Source: Candidatus Acidiferrales bacterium (lineage in GTDB: Bacteria; Acidobacteriota; Terriglobia; Acidiferrales; UBA7541). From it: DNA of 64,000 nt. The first letter of the stretch is position 1. The number at the start of each line of letters is the position of its first letter. Shown here one piece after another: positions 1 to 9,154 of the stretch. Below the pieces are notes generated by a model. The model made no database searches and was not told the DNA's origin. It saw nothing but the letters and a program-made list of their open reading frames with translations. The stretch covers positions 62,001 to 126,000 of the forward strand of contig DASYYH010000026.1 of the NCBI GenBank assembly GCA_035934015.1, given 5' to 3'. The position numbers and the translations under genes were made by a program.

Positions 1-172
1 TCAAAGGTGGTAACGCGCCGACAAGCCCCATCAACAATAAGGTGAAGAGTCCAAAAATAGTCGCGCCTTTGTATGGGCGAAAATATGGTACTAGCCGGAC
101 AAGCTCCCTCCACGCCTTCGGTTTCTTTTGTGCAGGCTTCACGGCACTCACGGTTTGTGCGGCTGTGCTCAA
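1..172 (-). CDS. ABC exporter, N-terminal fragment (cut by window edge)
   Basis: Reading the minus strand from TTG at 172 (or GTG at 151) gives an open frame to base 1 with no stop. A basic N-terminus (KKPKAWREL) is followed by LVPYFRPYKGA and then a hydrophobic helix ending in VGALPPL. This is the usual opening of the membrane domain of a half-size ABC exporter (MsbA/LmrA type): a cytoplasmic elbow helix, then TM1. The ATPase part lies outside the window. It starts 11 bases after the lipoprotein gene stop, so co-transcription is likely. The family call rests on about 55 residues, and the start codon is uncertain because no strong ribosome-binding site is visible. Confidence 0.6.
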   Translation of the reverse strand, partial: MSTAAQTVSAVKPAQKKPKAWRELVRLVPYFRPYKGATIFGLFTLLLMGLVGALPPL

Positions 173-182
173 TTTTGCTCGC

Positions 183-773
183 TCATTTTTGGGGCATGTC
201 GTCGAGTGGTTCCAGCGTAGGGACTTCCATTAGAAACTTGTCGAAATTGCGATCCAACATCTGATAACGCTTCTCTGTTGGGTTCCATTGGACGCCAAAG
301 GTCTGGATGTAGCCACCCTCGGGCTTCTGTACAGGGGTAAAGTATAGGGTCAAACCCTTCTGCGGATCTTGCTCATATTGCAGCCGCCAGGCGGGAACGG
401 ATGCAAGAGGCTGGCCACCGAGGTAACCCTTCGGATTTTTCATATGCTCGTCACAAAGAAATTCTTCGTTCCATCCGTCGCTTGCCTTCTCGATGACCAC
501 GGCTCGCGTAATCACGGTCCCCGGAGGCATGTTTTCCGGTTTGATCTTCAGGAGACTCACGACCAATGCTTCTCGCTTGCCATTCCTCGCCAAATCTCCG
601 TATGCAAGCACTTGCGCTTCTGGGCCGAAGAGTTTCTGCGCCGCCTGATCCACTTCTGGCGGGTACGCCGGAGCCGCCGGTTGTGCGGCCTGCCGAGACG
701 TTGGATGCGAATCCCCGCCACAGGATGCGAGCAGCACTCCGCACAGGACAGCCACCAAGGAACCGCGTCGCAT
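183..773 (-). CDS. Putative lipoprotein, unknown function
   Basis: A 196-residue exported protein. The N-terminus is a short basic stretch, a hydrophobic core and a lipobox LLASC with Cys at about residue 18, so signal peptidase II processing and lipid anchoring are expected. The mature part is soluble and rich in Pro/Gln at first, with no domain I recognise. The ATG at 773 has an excellent ribosome-binding site (AAGGAGG, 5 bases upstream), which fixes the start. It lies 20 bases after the preceding unknown gene and 11 before the ABC exporter start, suggesting one minus-strand transcript. A link with the exporter is only positional. Confidence 0.75.
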   Translation of the reverse strand: MRRGSLVAVLCGVLLASCGGDSHPTSRQAAQPAAPAYPPEVDQAAQKLFGPEAQVLAYGDLARNGKREALVVSLLKIKPENMPPGTVITRAVVIEKASDGWNEEFLCDEHMKNPKGYLGGQPLASVPAWRLQYEQDPQKGLTLYFTPVQKPEGGYIQTFGVQWNPTEKRYQMLDRNFDKFLMEVPTLEPLDDMPQK

Positions 774-793
774 TGGCCTCCTTCAGGATTTCC

Positions 794-1390
794 TTAAAGA
801 GACTGAAACGCCAGCGTGATTTCGACGACGCGGTGAGTCACTGCGTCGCAGGACACTTCCATTGATTGCGGCACGTCTTGCCCAGTCCAATCGAACGAGT
901 AAAACAGTAATTCTAGCTTGCGTGTACCTCTTACGGAAGGGCCGCGTGATTCAGGGTTGCCATAGAGTTCCTCGATGCGTTGGCAAGAATCCCCAAGCTC
1001 AAGCCCGCGTCCAGTTTTTAGATTCGCAAATATTCTGCCGTTCGCTTGGCCTTGGCAGTCAGCTCCTGAGCGGGATCCAAGCGTCGAAGCCGTTACTGTC
1101 TGCACGATGCGATCATTTCCGACTTCGACACTCAGGATTTTGTCAACGCAGCCTGTTGACCAGAGAAGCCCTGTAGGACTCGCACTCGGAGTTCCCAACT
1201 CTGATATTTGCATTGCTGACGAACCTTTTGATGACCCCGGCCGCAAACCAGCCAAAGTCAACTCATTATGGCGCTTCGGCTTCACGTCCGATGAAGTCTG
1301 GACTCTCTCAGTGGCGACTGCTTCGACCGCTGCAATCAGTAGAGCCGCGATGCTAGCGAGCCGCCAAAATCTCTTCCATACGGGCTTCAA
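794..1390 (-). CDS. Exported protein of unknown function
   Basis: The open frame reaches back to 1522, but most of that upstream part overlaps the preceding gene. I chose TTG at 1390, which has GGGGAAG about 6 bases upstream and gives a clean signal peptide (KPVWKRF, then a hydrophobic LASIAALLIAAVEAVA core). The product is about 198 residues with several cysteines and no recognised domain. The start overlaps the end of the upstream gene (stop at 1353) by 38 bases, which suggests translational coupling. Function unknown; the start is an inference. Confidence 0.55.
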   Translation of the reverse strand: MKPVWKRFWRLASIAALLIAAVEAVATERVQTSSDVKPKRHNELTLAGLRPGSSKGSSAMQISELGTPSASPTGLLWSTGCVDKILSVEVGNDRIVQTVTASTLGSRSGADCQGQANGRIFANLKTGRGLELGDSCQRIEELYGNPESRGPSVRGTRKLELLFYSFDWTGQDVPQSMEVSCDAVTHRVVEITLAFQSL

Positions 1391-2036
1391 AATTTTCTTC
1401 CCCTTCGGACCACAGCCGATTGCGCTCCACGGGTATAGTCGCCTCAATACGTTGCATCCAATCGAAAAGCTTCCGAATGTTTTCGCGGGTCCGTTCTTGA
1501 TATACGCGCCGGTTTTCCGCAAACGACATCACCGTGACGAAGTTTGCCTCGTCAGGGTGTGCCGCAGCAGCTCGCTGCCTTTCATCGAACCCGAGCAGAC
1601 CGGCATGGCCGGTGAAAAAGTGCTCGAACCCCGCGTCAATCAGGAAATGGCCGCTCTCTCGCCAAACACCACCATCGAAATCCTCACCATTGCAGAAAAT
1701 CGCCAACGGCTGTGGCTGCAACTCCCAGCGATCATGCGCCAAGTCGTAGGTCCACAGGTCCCAGGAAGCTTTGGTTTCGTAGCCGCAATCGCCGTGCACG
1801 TGCTCGCGAGCCACATCGGTCACTGCAGTTGCATCAAAATTGCCTGACCTGAGGTCGAGTTCGACAATTGGAGTCTCGCTTGTATCCACCGCTCGGATGA
1901 CGAGTTCTGTAAAGCTCTGTCTCCCAGTTGAGAAGGGAACCGTCTCCAAAAATGCCTTCCACCGTTCGACGAGCGTCTCCTCTGAGAAACCTCTTATCCA
2001 AACACTCGCGTAGGCGTGGTTTGCCACGGGAGGCAT
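1353..2036 (-). CDS. Conserved-looking hypothetical protein, cytoplasmic
   Basis: A 227-residue soluble protein without signal peptide or membrane segments, rich in aromatic and acidic residues. It opens with MPPVANHAYASVW and ends in a charged helix (ENFEARMEEIL). I do not recognise the family. Codon use and the long uninterrupted frame support a real gene. The ATG at 2036 sits inside a TATAATG string with no good ribosome-binding site, so the exact start is uncertain. The downstream gene starts within its last 38 bases. Confidence 0.6.
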   Translation of the reverse strand: MPPVANHAYASVWIRGFSEETLVERWKAFLETVPFSTGRQSFTELVIRAVDTSETPIVELDLRSGNFDATAVTDVAREHVHGDCGYETKASWDLWTYDLAHDRWELQPQPLAIFCNGEDFDGGVWRESGHFLIDAGFEHFFTGHAGLLGFDERQRAAAAHPDEANFVTVMSFAENRRVYQERTRENIRKLFDWMQRIEATIPVERNRLWSEGEENFEARMEEILAAR

Positions 2037-2110
2037 TATACCGGATGTCGATTTCGCAGCCGGGGAGATTTGGCGGGCGCTCGTACGGATTACAATTCCA
2101 GGATGCGCCC

Positions 2111-4993
2111 TTACTTCTTTTCAGGCGGTTTTTCTTTAGTTCCCACGTCTGAAGAAATTCCCAACATTCGCGCTCGTAACGTTTCACCGAGGCCGGCGAA
2201 AACATCCGAGCATGTGTCGCGCAAACGCTCTTCGGCCGCCTTCGACAAGGTCTCAAGCACGCCTTTCGAGTGCTGGCCAAGAGTGGTCGCCGAGGCGAGC
2301 AGCCACGAATTCGACGTATTTTCAAGCCGCTCTTTGTATTGCTCGATGGACTGTTCGACGGCCACTTTCATCTGTTCCAGCCAAGCCTTCTGCTCCGCTT
2401 CGCGTTTGGCATAAAAGGCCTCGACAAGAGGTTTCAATTGTTCTTCGAGCTGCTGGCGAGCGATCTTTGCTCCCTGAACCATACGCTCTTCCACACGCGA
2501 ATCGAAATCACTGAGCGCCTGATTCGCGCCTTCTTGCATCTCCGCTTGCGTTCGGTCCGATGAAGCCTTGGCCGCTTCCTCGAAGCGCGCAAGACCCGCG
2601 GTCGTGATTCGCATCATTTCATCAGTTACGCCCGCCGTTGCAATCTTGGCAGCGTCTTCGATCTGCTCGCGAGTGCGTTCCCGGACTTCCTTGGCACCTT
2701 CTTCGATCAGGCCTTGGGCGTGCTCGACGTAGCTCCGGCTGTAATGATCGAGCTCGGAAGCAAACATACGGGACAGTTCCGCGGCGCGGTCGCGCATGCC
2801 GCCGGTCGACTGTTCGAGCATTTTTTCAAGCGCCGACTGCATGCTCGTTTGCGCTTTCTTTTGATACCAGTCCGAAGCCTTGTAAAGTGCCTCAAACGTC
2901 GTATGCGTCGTTTCCGTGGTCTTGGCGTCCAGCTCTTCTTCCATTTTCGCTAATGCAGTCCGGCAAGATTGCTCGAATTCCGCAGGCAACTCTTCTGTTT
3001 GCTTGCGCATGCGTTCGAGCGAAGCCATCAGAGCTTGTTCGGAAGCATCGTGCATCCCCGCGCGAAATTGTGCCAAGGCGTCTTCCGCGCTTTGTCCGGC
3101 GTTCGCGAGCTGTTCTGCTGTTTTTCGAGCGCGATCAAGCTGCGGACCCAGTTGCTGTTCGATCTCTTCCGCCAGGCGGCGCATGGCATCGTCCGCCAAA
3201 TCGTTGATGGGCTTTTCGAGCTCGCCCGCCTTCTTCTGAATTTCTTCTTCGACGCGCTGGCTCAATTTCTCCGTCTGCGACGCCAGCAGTGTGTCCATTT
3301 GGTGCCGGGCAATATCATACGAAGCCCGCGACATGGCTTCGACTTGCTGCGAGATTTCTTCTGCGTGGCGGGCGGCATCGTTCGTCTTGCTAGCCGCTCC
3401 TTCAGCGCGTTCCCGTTCCTGCTCAAGATTGGCGCACAAGCCTGCAATGTTCTTCTGAGCTTCGGAGGCAGCTTCGTTCAGAACATTCTGGAGCGACGCG
3501 CTTCGCGCGGATATTTCTTCCTCGGCCCGCGCCGTTGCCGCTTGCGAAATCTGGTTCAACTGCGCGCTCATGCGCTCAGAGGCTCCAGCCAGCGCGGCAT
3601 CAAATTGCTCACGCCACTTCTTCGCGACGCCGGTGGAATCCGCGCTAACACGATCGAGCGTTTTCGCCTGCAGCTTGCCCGCGGCGTCCTCGATTTCTTT
3701 TCGCCAATTGGCGAGCCGGTCTTTCGCGGCTTCATCCAATTGTTGCAGCATTTCCTTCGCCGGAGGGATTACTGTGGCAGACGTCCCTATAGGCGCGAGC
3801 TTTCCGGAAGCTTGCTCGACAGCTTGCTGGACCGATTGTTTCACGGCCAGTTCAATCGTTTGCCGCACGCTCTGCTGGACAGTTTGCTCGGCGAGCTTCG
3901 CGGCGGATTTTTCGACGACGCGTTGCACAGCGGCGCGTACGTGCGCGTCCAATTCCTCTGGTTTTGGGATAGCGGCTTTCCGCGCCTGTTCGAATGCGGT
4001 GAGCGTGTTCTTCACCACTTGTTGGGTCGCTTGTTCGACCAACTCATGCAATGATCCGTGGACGGCTTTTTGAACCGCGCCTTGCACCGATGCTTCGGCG
4101 GCCTTGGCGGCCGATTCTTGGACAGCCTCGTTTACCGTGGCGCGCAGCTGCGATTCCACTTGTTCGCGAGCCGTACGCACTTCGTGAGCAACGGCCTCCG
4201 CTGCACCGCCTTGCATGGACTGACGGAGGTGTTGTTTGGCCTCGGCGAGGAGCCGCGCCATTTGGCGTGCCATAGACATTGATTCCTGCGCCTGAGACTG
4301 AGCTTGCTGTGCCGACGCAGGAGTTGGGAGTACGCGAACCTTGCTCTCGGCGGAAGCAATGCTAGCCGCTTCCGCGGGCGCTTCGGCCGGCGGGGCTGGC
4401 GGTTCAGTGCGGGGCTCTTTTTCTGCTATGCGAAGCGCAGAAGAATCTAGCACGGATGGAGTATCTTCCATCGTGCTTCGTACGGACTGTTCCGCCGTTG
4501 CTGAAGGCGCTGCCGACGGGGCGATGGGTATTTCCAGTGAGGGCTCTTCGTTTGGCAAAGGGAACCAGTCAGCTGGAGGGAAGGCAATGCCCCACACATT
4601 GCCCGGCGTGGGGAATTCAACTCCGATCTGAAAGAGTTCTCGTACCGTGCGTGGCCTCTGCACCCATGCAACCCGTCCATCAACAATGCGCGGCGGCGCG
4701 TCCGAATCCGCCCGCGGAATTTCAATTGTGATCTGGGAGGTCTTTGGAACATAGTGCTTGGACTGGTATTTGCAGCCGTGGCAGTTAATCGATACCGTGG
4801 AAGTCCGCTCTTTGAATGCCTGACCGAGCGCATCTACACCAATAACGGTGATCGGCACAGTCTGCGCAATTCGCGTGCTGCGTCGCTTCTGGACTCCAGG
4901 GTCGTTTGATGGTTTCGACTCGGTCACACTACAAACCGCCCCCCTCAGAGGCAATTTACAAATATTACCAGCAGGGAGGGCAGAGCTATCCAT
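2111..4993 (-). CDS. PilZ-domain protein with very long coiled-coil region
   Basis: A 960-residue protein with no signal peptide. Residues about 35-130 form a PilZ-like beta-barrel: an arginine motif (KRRSTR), TVSINCHG, and a closing GVEF strand. The usual D/NxSxxG motif reads SINCHG, so c-di-GMP binding is not assured. A Pro/Ala/Glu-rich linker follows (about 140-225), then some 700 residues of charged, Ala/Glu/Gln-rich heptads with repeated AVQxA / VEQA-type units. That is typical of an extended coiled coil or amphipathic helical rod. Only a short tail (SDVGTKEKPPEKK) follows. ATG at 4993 is preferred to the TTG three codons earlier. A scaffolding or filament role is inference. Confidence 0.8.
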   Translation of the reverse strand: MDSSALPAGNICKLPLRGAVCSVTESKPSNDPGVQKRRSTRIAQTVPITVIGVDALGQAFKERTSTVSINCHGCKYQSKHYVPKTSQITIEIPRADSDAPPRIVDGRVAWVQRPRTVRELFQIGVEFPTPGNVWGIAFPPADWFPLPNEEPSLEIPIAPSAAPSATAEQSVRSTMEDTPSVLDSSALRIAEKEPRTEPPAPPAEAPAEAASIASAESKVRVLPTPASAQQAQSQAQESMSMARQMARLLAEAKQHLRQSMQGGAAEAVAHEVRTAREQVESQLRATVNEAVQESAAKAAEASVQGAVQKAVHGSLHELVEQATQQVVKNTLTAFEQARKAAIPKPEELDAHVRAAVQRVVEKSAAKLAEQTVQQSVRQTIELAVKQSVQQAVEQASGKLAPIGTSATVIPPAKEMLQQLDEAAKDRLANWRKEIEDAAGKLQAKTLDRVSADSTGVAKKWREQFDAALAGASERMSAQLNQISQAATARAEEEISARSASLQNVLNEAASEAQKNIAGLCANLEQERERAEGAASKTNDAARHAEEISQQVEAMSRASYDIARHQMDTLLASQTEKLSQRVEEEIQKKAGELEKPINDLADDAMRRLAEEIEQQLGPQLDRARKTAEQLANAGQSAEDALAQFRAGMHDASEQALMASLERMRKQTEELPAEFEQSCRTALAKMEEELDAKTTETTHTTFEALYKASDWYQKKAQTSMQSALEKMLEQSTGGMRDRAAELSRMFASELDHYSRSYVEHAQGLIEEGAKEVRERTREQIEDAAKIATAGVTDEMMRITTAGLARFEEAAKASSDRTQAEMQEGANQALSDFDSRVEERMVQGAKIARQQLEEQLKPLVEAFYAKREAEQKAWLEQMKVAVEQSIEQYKERLENTSNSWLLASATTLGQHSKGVLETLSKAAEERLRDTCSDVFAGLGETLRARMLGISSDVGTKEKPPEKK

Positions 4994-5078
4994 ATTGGAC
5001 AAGGGGGTGGCGCGAAAGAGGTATCATTCAAAAGCGCGCAGCGGACTTTAGATGACCTCAAAGGCCAGACAGGACAAA

Positions 5079-5387
5079 TTATCGGGGCGCAGTTGGGTCC
5101 TTGCTACCTAAAACGGCGTCCTTCAGCTCCTTGGCTATCCAAACCGGGCCAACCATAAAGTAGATTAGTCCTTGGAAGAACGCTGGCTTGTTTCCTTCGA
5201 TGCGATGACCACCAAATAGGAAAATCCACCCAAGGACAAAAAGTCCCAGTCCGAAACGCCATCGCATCATCAGGAGCAAAACGAGTCCCGCAATCACCAT
5301 CGGGATACCGATCCCATGGAAGATCTTATTCCATCGATTTGTATGCTCGCGATCGTATCGCGCCATGTATTCGGAAAGATCCGGCAT
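5079..5387 (-). CDS. DUF962 / Mpo1-like (YGL010w-type) membrane protein
   Basis: A 102-residue protein with a conserved early HxxxxN-type motif (REHTNRWNKIFHGIG), two hydrophobic helices (about 29-47 and 49-60) and GHRIEGNKPAFFQG, followed by an amphipathic C-terminus. This matches DUF962/Mpo1-like proteins. The yeast member Mpo1 is an Fe(II)-dependent dioxygenase of fatty-acid alpha-oxidation; the bacterial role is not established. The conserved His residues are present. It is divergent from the amidohydrolase gene, with about 160 bases between the starts. The family call is good; enzymatic function is only suggested by family. Confidence 0.75.
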   Translation of the reverse strand: MPDLSEYMARYDREHTNRWNKIFHGIGIPMVIAGLVLLLMMRWRFGLGLFVLGWIFLFGGHRIEGNKPAFFQGLIYFMVGPVWIAKELKDAVLGSKDPTAPR

Positions 5388-5548
5388 CTAACGCCTCGAC
5401 AAAGCAGTCTCGCTCTTATACCCCAGTGGCGATGCGACGGGCAAGAAGCTGTTTTCTTACTGCAACGCACTGCCGTTGCAGCGCGTCTTCTTCGTTGACA
5501 TTGACCTTTTCCCCGTGCTACACGCGAGTCATCTGGAGTGTGATCGTA

Positions 5549-6799
5549 ATGACCAAAAGTTCGATGCGTGTCGCTGTCTTGTTGCTCGTGTTCTCCTGCT
5601 GTGCTTATGCGCAGGAAAAGCCAATCGTTATCGCCGCAAGCACGGTGCTTGACGGCCGCGGTAAAGTGTTGCACGACACTCGCATAGTCGTCGAGAATGG
5701 CAAAATCATCGGCATCGATCCGAATGCCGGACCCGTCACCTATGACCTTCGCGGGTTGACGATTCTACCCGGGCTGATTGATTGCCACGTCCACATCACG
5801 TACCACTTCGGCCCCAATGGGCGCGCTGAGGACAAGAACGAAACACCGGAACAGGCCGCGCTTGCATATGAATCAAATGCGTGGCTGACCCTGATGGGTG
5901 GGTTCACGACGGTCCAAAGCGTCGGTGCGCCAGAAGACAAATCTTTGCGCGACATGATCAATCGCGGTGAGATTCCGGGCCCGCGGATTCTTACGGCTCT
6001 GCATCCTTTGTTTGGGCGAGGTCCCGCGACTGGCACTCCGGACCAAATTCGCGCCTTCGTCGACAAGGTCGCCGGCGACGGCGCAGACCTGATTAAGATT
6101 TTCGCTTCGCAGAGTATTCGTGACGGCGGCGGACCAACGCTTTCTCAGGAACAACTCGACGCCGCGTGCAGTGAAGCGAAAAAACGCGGCCTCAGAACTC
6201 TCGTGCATGCTTACCGGGATTCCGTGCGCATGGCCACGCTCGCAGGTTGCACGGAGGTCGAGCACGGGACATTTGCGACAAATGATGACCTAAAATTGAT
6301 GGCTGACCATGGTACTTACTTTGATCCGCAAGTCGGTCTCGTCATCCAAAATTATCTCGATAACGAGCAACGATACCTCGGCATTGGCAATTACACTGAA
6401 TCCGGATTCGAGCAAATGAAACAGGCGCTGCCGCTCGACGCCGACCTTTATCATCGTGCGCTAAGAACTCCTGAATTGAAAATCGTGTTTGGAACTGATG
6501 CTGTTGCCGGCGCGCACGGTCGAAACGCCGAAGAGCTTGTCGATCGGGTGCGCGATGGTGGCCAGGATTCTATGTCTGCGCTTGTTTCCGCGAATTCCCT
6601 TGCGGCGGAATCGCTCAATTTACAAAATGAAATTGGCTCCATTGCGCCCGGTCTTGAGGCCGACGTTATTGCTGTCGATGGGAATCCGATTGAGGACATT
6701 ACCGCAGTCCGTCGAGTCGTATTTGTCATGAAGAGTGGAGTCGTATACAAGAACGTTACCTCGACCCATATCCCGAAATATGGCGGTGTGACGCCCTAG
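5549..6799 (+). CDS. Exported amidohydrolase (imidazolonepropionase/prolidase-like)
   Basis: A 416-residue metal-dependent hydrolase of the amidohydrolase superfamily with a signal peptide (VAVLLLVFSCCAYAQ). Metal-site landmarks are visible in order: DCHVH after the LPGLID strand, a LIKIF lysine strand, LVHAYRD, VEHGTF and FGTDAV. The C-terminal composite beta-domain ends with GLEADVIAVDGNP. Likely substrates are cyclic amides or dipeptides; the exact substrate cannot be read. ATG at 5549 was chosen over a start 210 bases upstream because it has GGAG nearby and places the signal peptide at the N-terminus. It lies 39 bases before the M28 peptidase gene, probably in one operon for peptide breakdown. 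Confidence 0.85.
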   Translation: MTKSSMRVAVLLLVFSCCAYAQEKPIVIAASTVLDGRGKVLHDTRIVVENGKIIGIDPNAGPVTYDLRGLTILPGLIDCHVHITYHFGPNGRAEDKNETPEQAALAYESNAWLTLMGGFTTVQSVGAPEDKSLRDMINRGEIPGPRILTALHPLFGRGPATGTPDQIRAFVDKVAGDGADLIKIFASQSIRDGGGPTLSQEQLDAACSEAKKRGLRTLVHAYRDSVRMATLAGCTEVEHGTFATNDDLKLMADHGTYFDPQVGLVIQNYLDNEQRYLGIGNYTESGFEQMKQALPLDADLYHRALRTPELKIVFGTDAVAGAHGRNAEELVDRVRDGGQDSMSALVSANSLAAESLNLQNEIGSIAPGLEADVIAVDGNPIEDITAVRRVVFVMKSGVVYKNVTSTHIPKYGGVTP

Positions 6800-6838
6800 A
6801 ATTCTTCAAATTGATTGTCGTTAATCTCAGGAGGTCCA

Positions 6839-9106
6839 ATGCGTCGTTTTGCTTTATTGATGGGTTTGATTCTCTGCCTGCCTCCGGTCACTGTCGGCCA
6901 GCAGGAAGAGCAGGCGGGTCTTGCCGGCTATTTCGGCAATTCTTCAGCAGATGAACAGAACTGGGAGCAGAAATTTCAAGCGATACCCTCGCCGAACAAT
7001 ATGAAGGAGTATATGCAGCTGCTTGCGGCGCGACCGCACCACGTGGGTTCGCCATACGACGCGCAGAACAGCCAATGGATTCTCGCTCAGTACAAGAAAT
7101 GGGGCTGGGATGCGCACATCGAAACCTTCTATGTTCTTTTTCCGACTCCGAAAGAGCGCGAGCTCGAACTTGTCTCGCCGACGCATTACATCGCGAAGCT
7201 TGAAGAACCGACCGTCCCGGGAGATCCAACTTCTTCGCAGCACAATGAGCAATTGCCCACCTACAACGCATATTCCGCCGACGGCGATGTCACAGCGCCG
7301 CTTGTCTACGTGAATTACGGCGTGCCGGAAGACTATGAACAACTTGCGCGGATGGGTATTTCCGTGAAGGGCAAGATCGTTATCACGCGCTATGGCCATT
7401 CGTGGCGTGGAATCAAGCCGAAGCTCGCCGCGGAACATGGCGCGATTGGCTGCCTGATTTACTCCGATCCGCGAGACGATGGCTATGCTCAAGGCGACGT
7501 CTATCCGAAAGGCCCATGGCGCCCAAAGTATGGCGTTCAGCGGGGCAGCGTCATGAAGATGGAACTTTATCCAGGCGATCCTTTGACGCCGGGAATCGGC
7601 GCGACAAGGGATGCCAAGAGGCTCGCAATCAAGGATGCGAAGACAATCGAGAGCATTCCTGTCCAGCCAATTTCCTATGGCGATGCCCAACCTTTGCTTG
7701 AGGCGCTCGGTGGCCCTGTTGCTCCGGCCGCTTGGCGCGGCGCTTTGCCAATCACGTACCACGTCGGCCCGGGTCCTGCGAAAGTCCACCTGAAGCTTGC
7801 TTTCAACTGGGACATCAAGCCGATCCACGACGTGATCGCGAAACTTCCGGGCTCTCAATTCGCTGACGAGTGGGTGATTCGCGGCAACCACTACGACGGC
7901 TGGGTCAACGGCGCGGAAGATCCAATCGCGGGCCAGGTTGCGGAGCTCGAGGAAGCGCGCGCGATGGGAGAACTATACAAACAGGGGTGGCGTCCGAAGC
8001 GTACGATTATTTACTGCGCTTGGGATGGCGAGGAACCAGCCTTGCTGGGTTCGACGGAATGGGTTGAAGAGCATATCGGTGAATTGACTGCTCACGCTGT
8101 CGCGTACATCAATTCCGACACGAATGGCCGCGGCTATCTGCAAGCCGAAGGCTCACACTCGCTCGAGGCGCTCGTCAACAACATCGCGGACGAAATCCGG
8201 GACCCGGAAAAAGATATGTCCGTAGGCAAACGCTTGCGTCTCGCGGAGATTTTGCGTGCTCAAGATGCAAAGGACCGCCAGCGCCTCGAATCGAATGGGG
8301 ACCTCATTCTTGGTGATTTGGGCTCTGGCTCGGATTACTCGCCGTTTATCGATCATGCCGGCATCTCCTCGATCAATTATGGTTTCGGAGGCGAAGACGG
8401 TGGCGGGATTTATCACTCGATTTACGATGATTACTACTGGTATTCGCATTTCGGCGATCCGACCGAGGAGTATGGACGCACGTTGGCGCAAATGGTGGGC
8501 ACAACCGTGATGCGTCTGGCGGATGCGGAAGTAGTCCCGGTCAATTTCGACGGGCTTTCGGCTGCTCTCGATCGCTTCGAATCGGAGATCAAGAAACTTG
8601 CCAAGACAGAAGCCGACCAGATCAGCGAGTTGAACAGGGAAATTGAGGAAGGCGTTTTTACTGCGACGGCTGACCCGACGAAGACCTCTGTTCCGCCATC
8701 GCCGGAGCAGCCCGAGCCTACGCTCGATTTTTCTCCGATGGATACCGCGATCGCCAATGTGCGCAGCAGCTCGCAACGTTACAAAGCCGCATTCCAGAAA
8801 GCACAACAGAGCGGGAGCGTGGCGAGCGCTCAGCTCGCTTCCATCAATCAGGCGCTCATTCAAACGGAACGCAGTTTGCTGAGCGCGAATGGTCTCCCCG
8901 GCCGGCCGTGGTACAAGCATGAACTTTATGCTCCCGGAATCTTCACAGGTTATGGCGTGAAGACGATTCCTGCTGTCCGCGAAGCGATCGAGCAGAAGAA
9001 TTGGTCGCAAGCAACGGAAGAAATTGACATCGTTGCAGGAGTTCTGCAAAAAGAAGCCGATTCTATCAACGCCGCAGCATCAGCGTTGGAATCAGCGGAC
9101 CAGTAG
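6839..9106 (+). CDS. Exported M28 metallopeptidase, glutamate carboxypeptidase II-like
   Basis: A 755-residue exported zinc peptidase with the architecture of PSMA/transferrin-receptor-like proteins. A signal peptide ending in VTVGQQ is followed by a PA insert domain, the M28 catalytic domain and a helical dimerisation domain. Catalytic features include NHYDGWVNGAEDP (first zinc ligand and bridging Asp), WDGEEPALLGS (general-base Glu and ligand), NSDTN, and YHSIYDD (last His). It should remove C-terminal residues from peptides in the periplasm or outside the cell. ATG at 6839 follows AGGAGG by 4 bases. It is probably co-transcribed with the upstream amidohydrolase. Confidence 0.9.
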   Translation: MRRFALLMGLILCLPPVTVGQQEEQAGLAGYFGNSSADEQNWEQKFQAIPSPNNMKEYMQLLAARPHHVGSPYDAQNSQWILAQYKKWGWDAHIETFYVLFPTPKERELELVSPTHYIAKLEEPTVPGDPTSSQHNEQLPTYNAYSADGDVTAPLVYVNYGVPEDYEQLARMGISVKGKIVITRYGHSWRGIKPKLAAEHGAIGCLIYSDPRDDGYAQGDVYPKGPWRPKYGVQRGSVMKMELYPGDPLTPGIGATRDAKRLAIKDAKTIESIPVQPISYGDAQPLLEALGGPVAPAAWRGALPITYHVGPGPAKVHLKLAFNWDIKPIHDVIAKLPGSQFADEWVIRGNHYDGWVNGAEDPIAGQVAELEEARAMGELYKQGWRPKRTIIYCAWDGEEPALLGSTEWVEEHIGELTAHAVAYINSDTNGRGYLQAEGSHSLEALVNNIADEIRDPEKDMSVGKRLRLAEILRAQDAKDRQRLESNGDLILGDLGSGSDYSPFIDHAGISSINYGFGGEDGGGIYHSIYDDYYWYSHFGDPTEEYGRTLAQMVGTTVMRLADAEVVPVNFDGLSAALDRFESEIKKLAKTEADQISELNREIEEGVFTATADPTKTSVPPSPEQPEPTLDFSPMDTAIANVRSSSQRYKAAFQKAQQSGSVASAQLASINQALIQTERSLLSANGLPGRPWYKHELYAPGIFTGYGVKTIPAVREAIEQKNWSQATEEIDIVAGVLQKEADSINAAASALESADQ

Positions 9107-9154
9107 TCTCGTTGGGAAAAAGAATGGGGGATTCAATGGAGAGCCGCCAGCCGG

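Noticed and set aside
2969-4054. 361-residue plus-strand frame inside the PilZ/coiled-coil gene
   Set aside because: Antisense shadow of the heptad-repeat gene. Its Arg/Leu/Ser-rich translation has no motif and no start signal, and the minus-strand protein is clearly coding.
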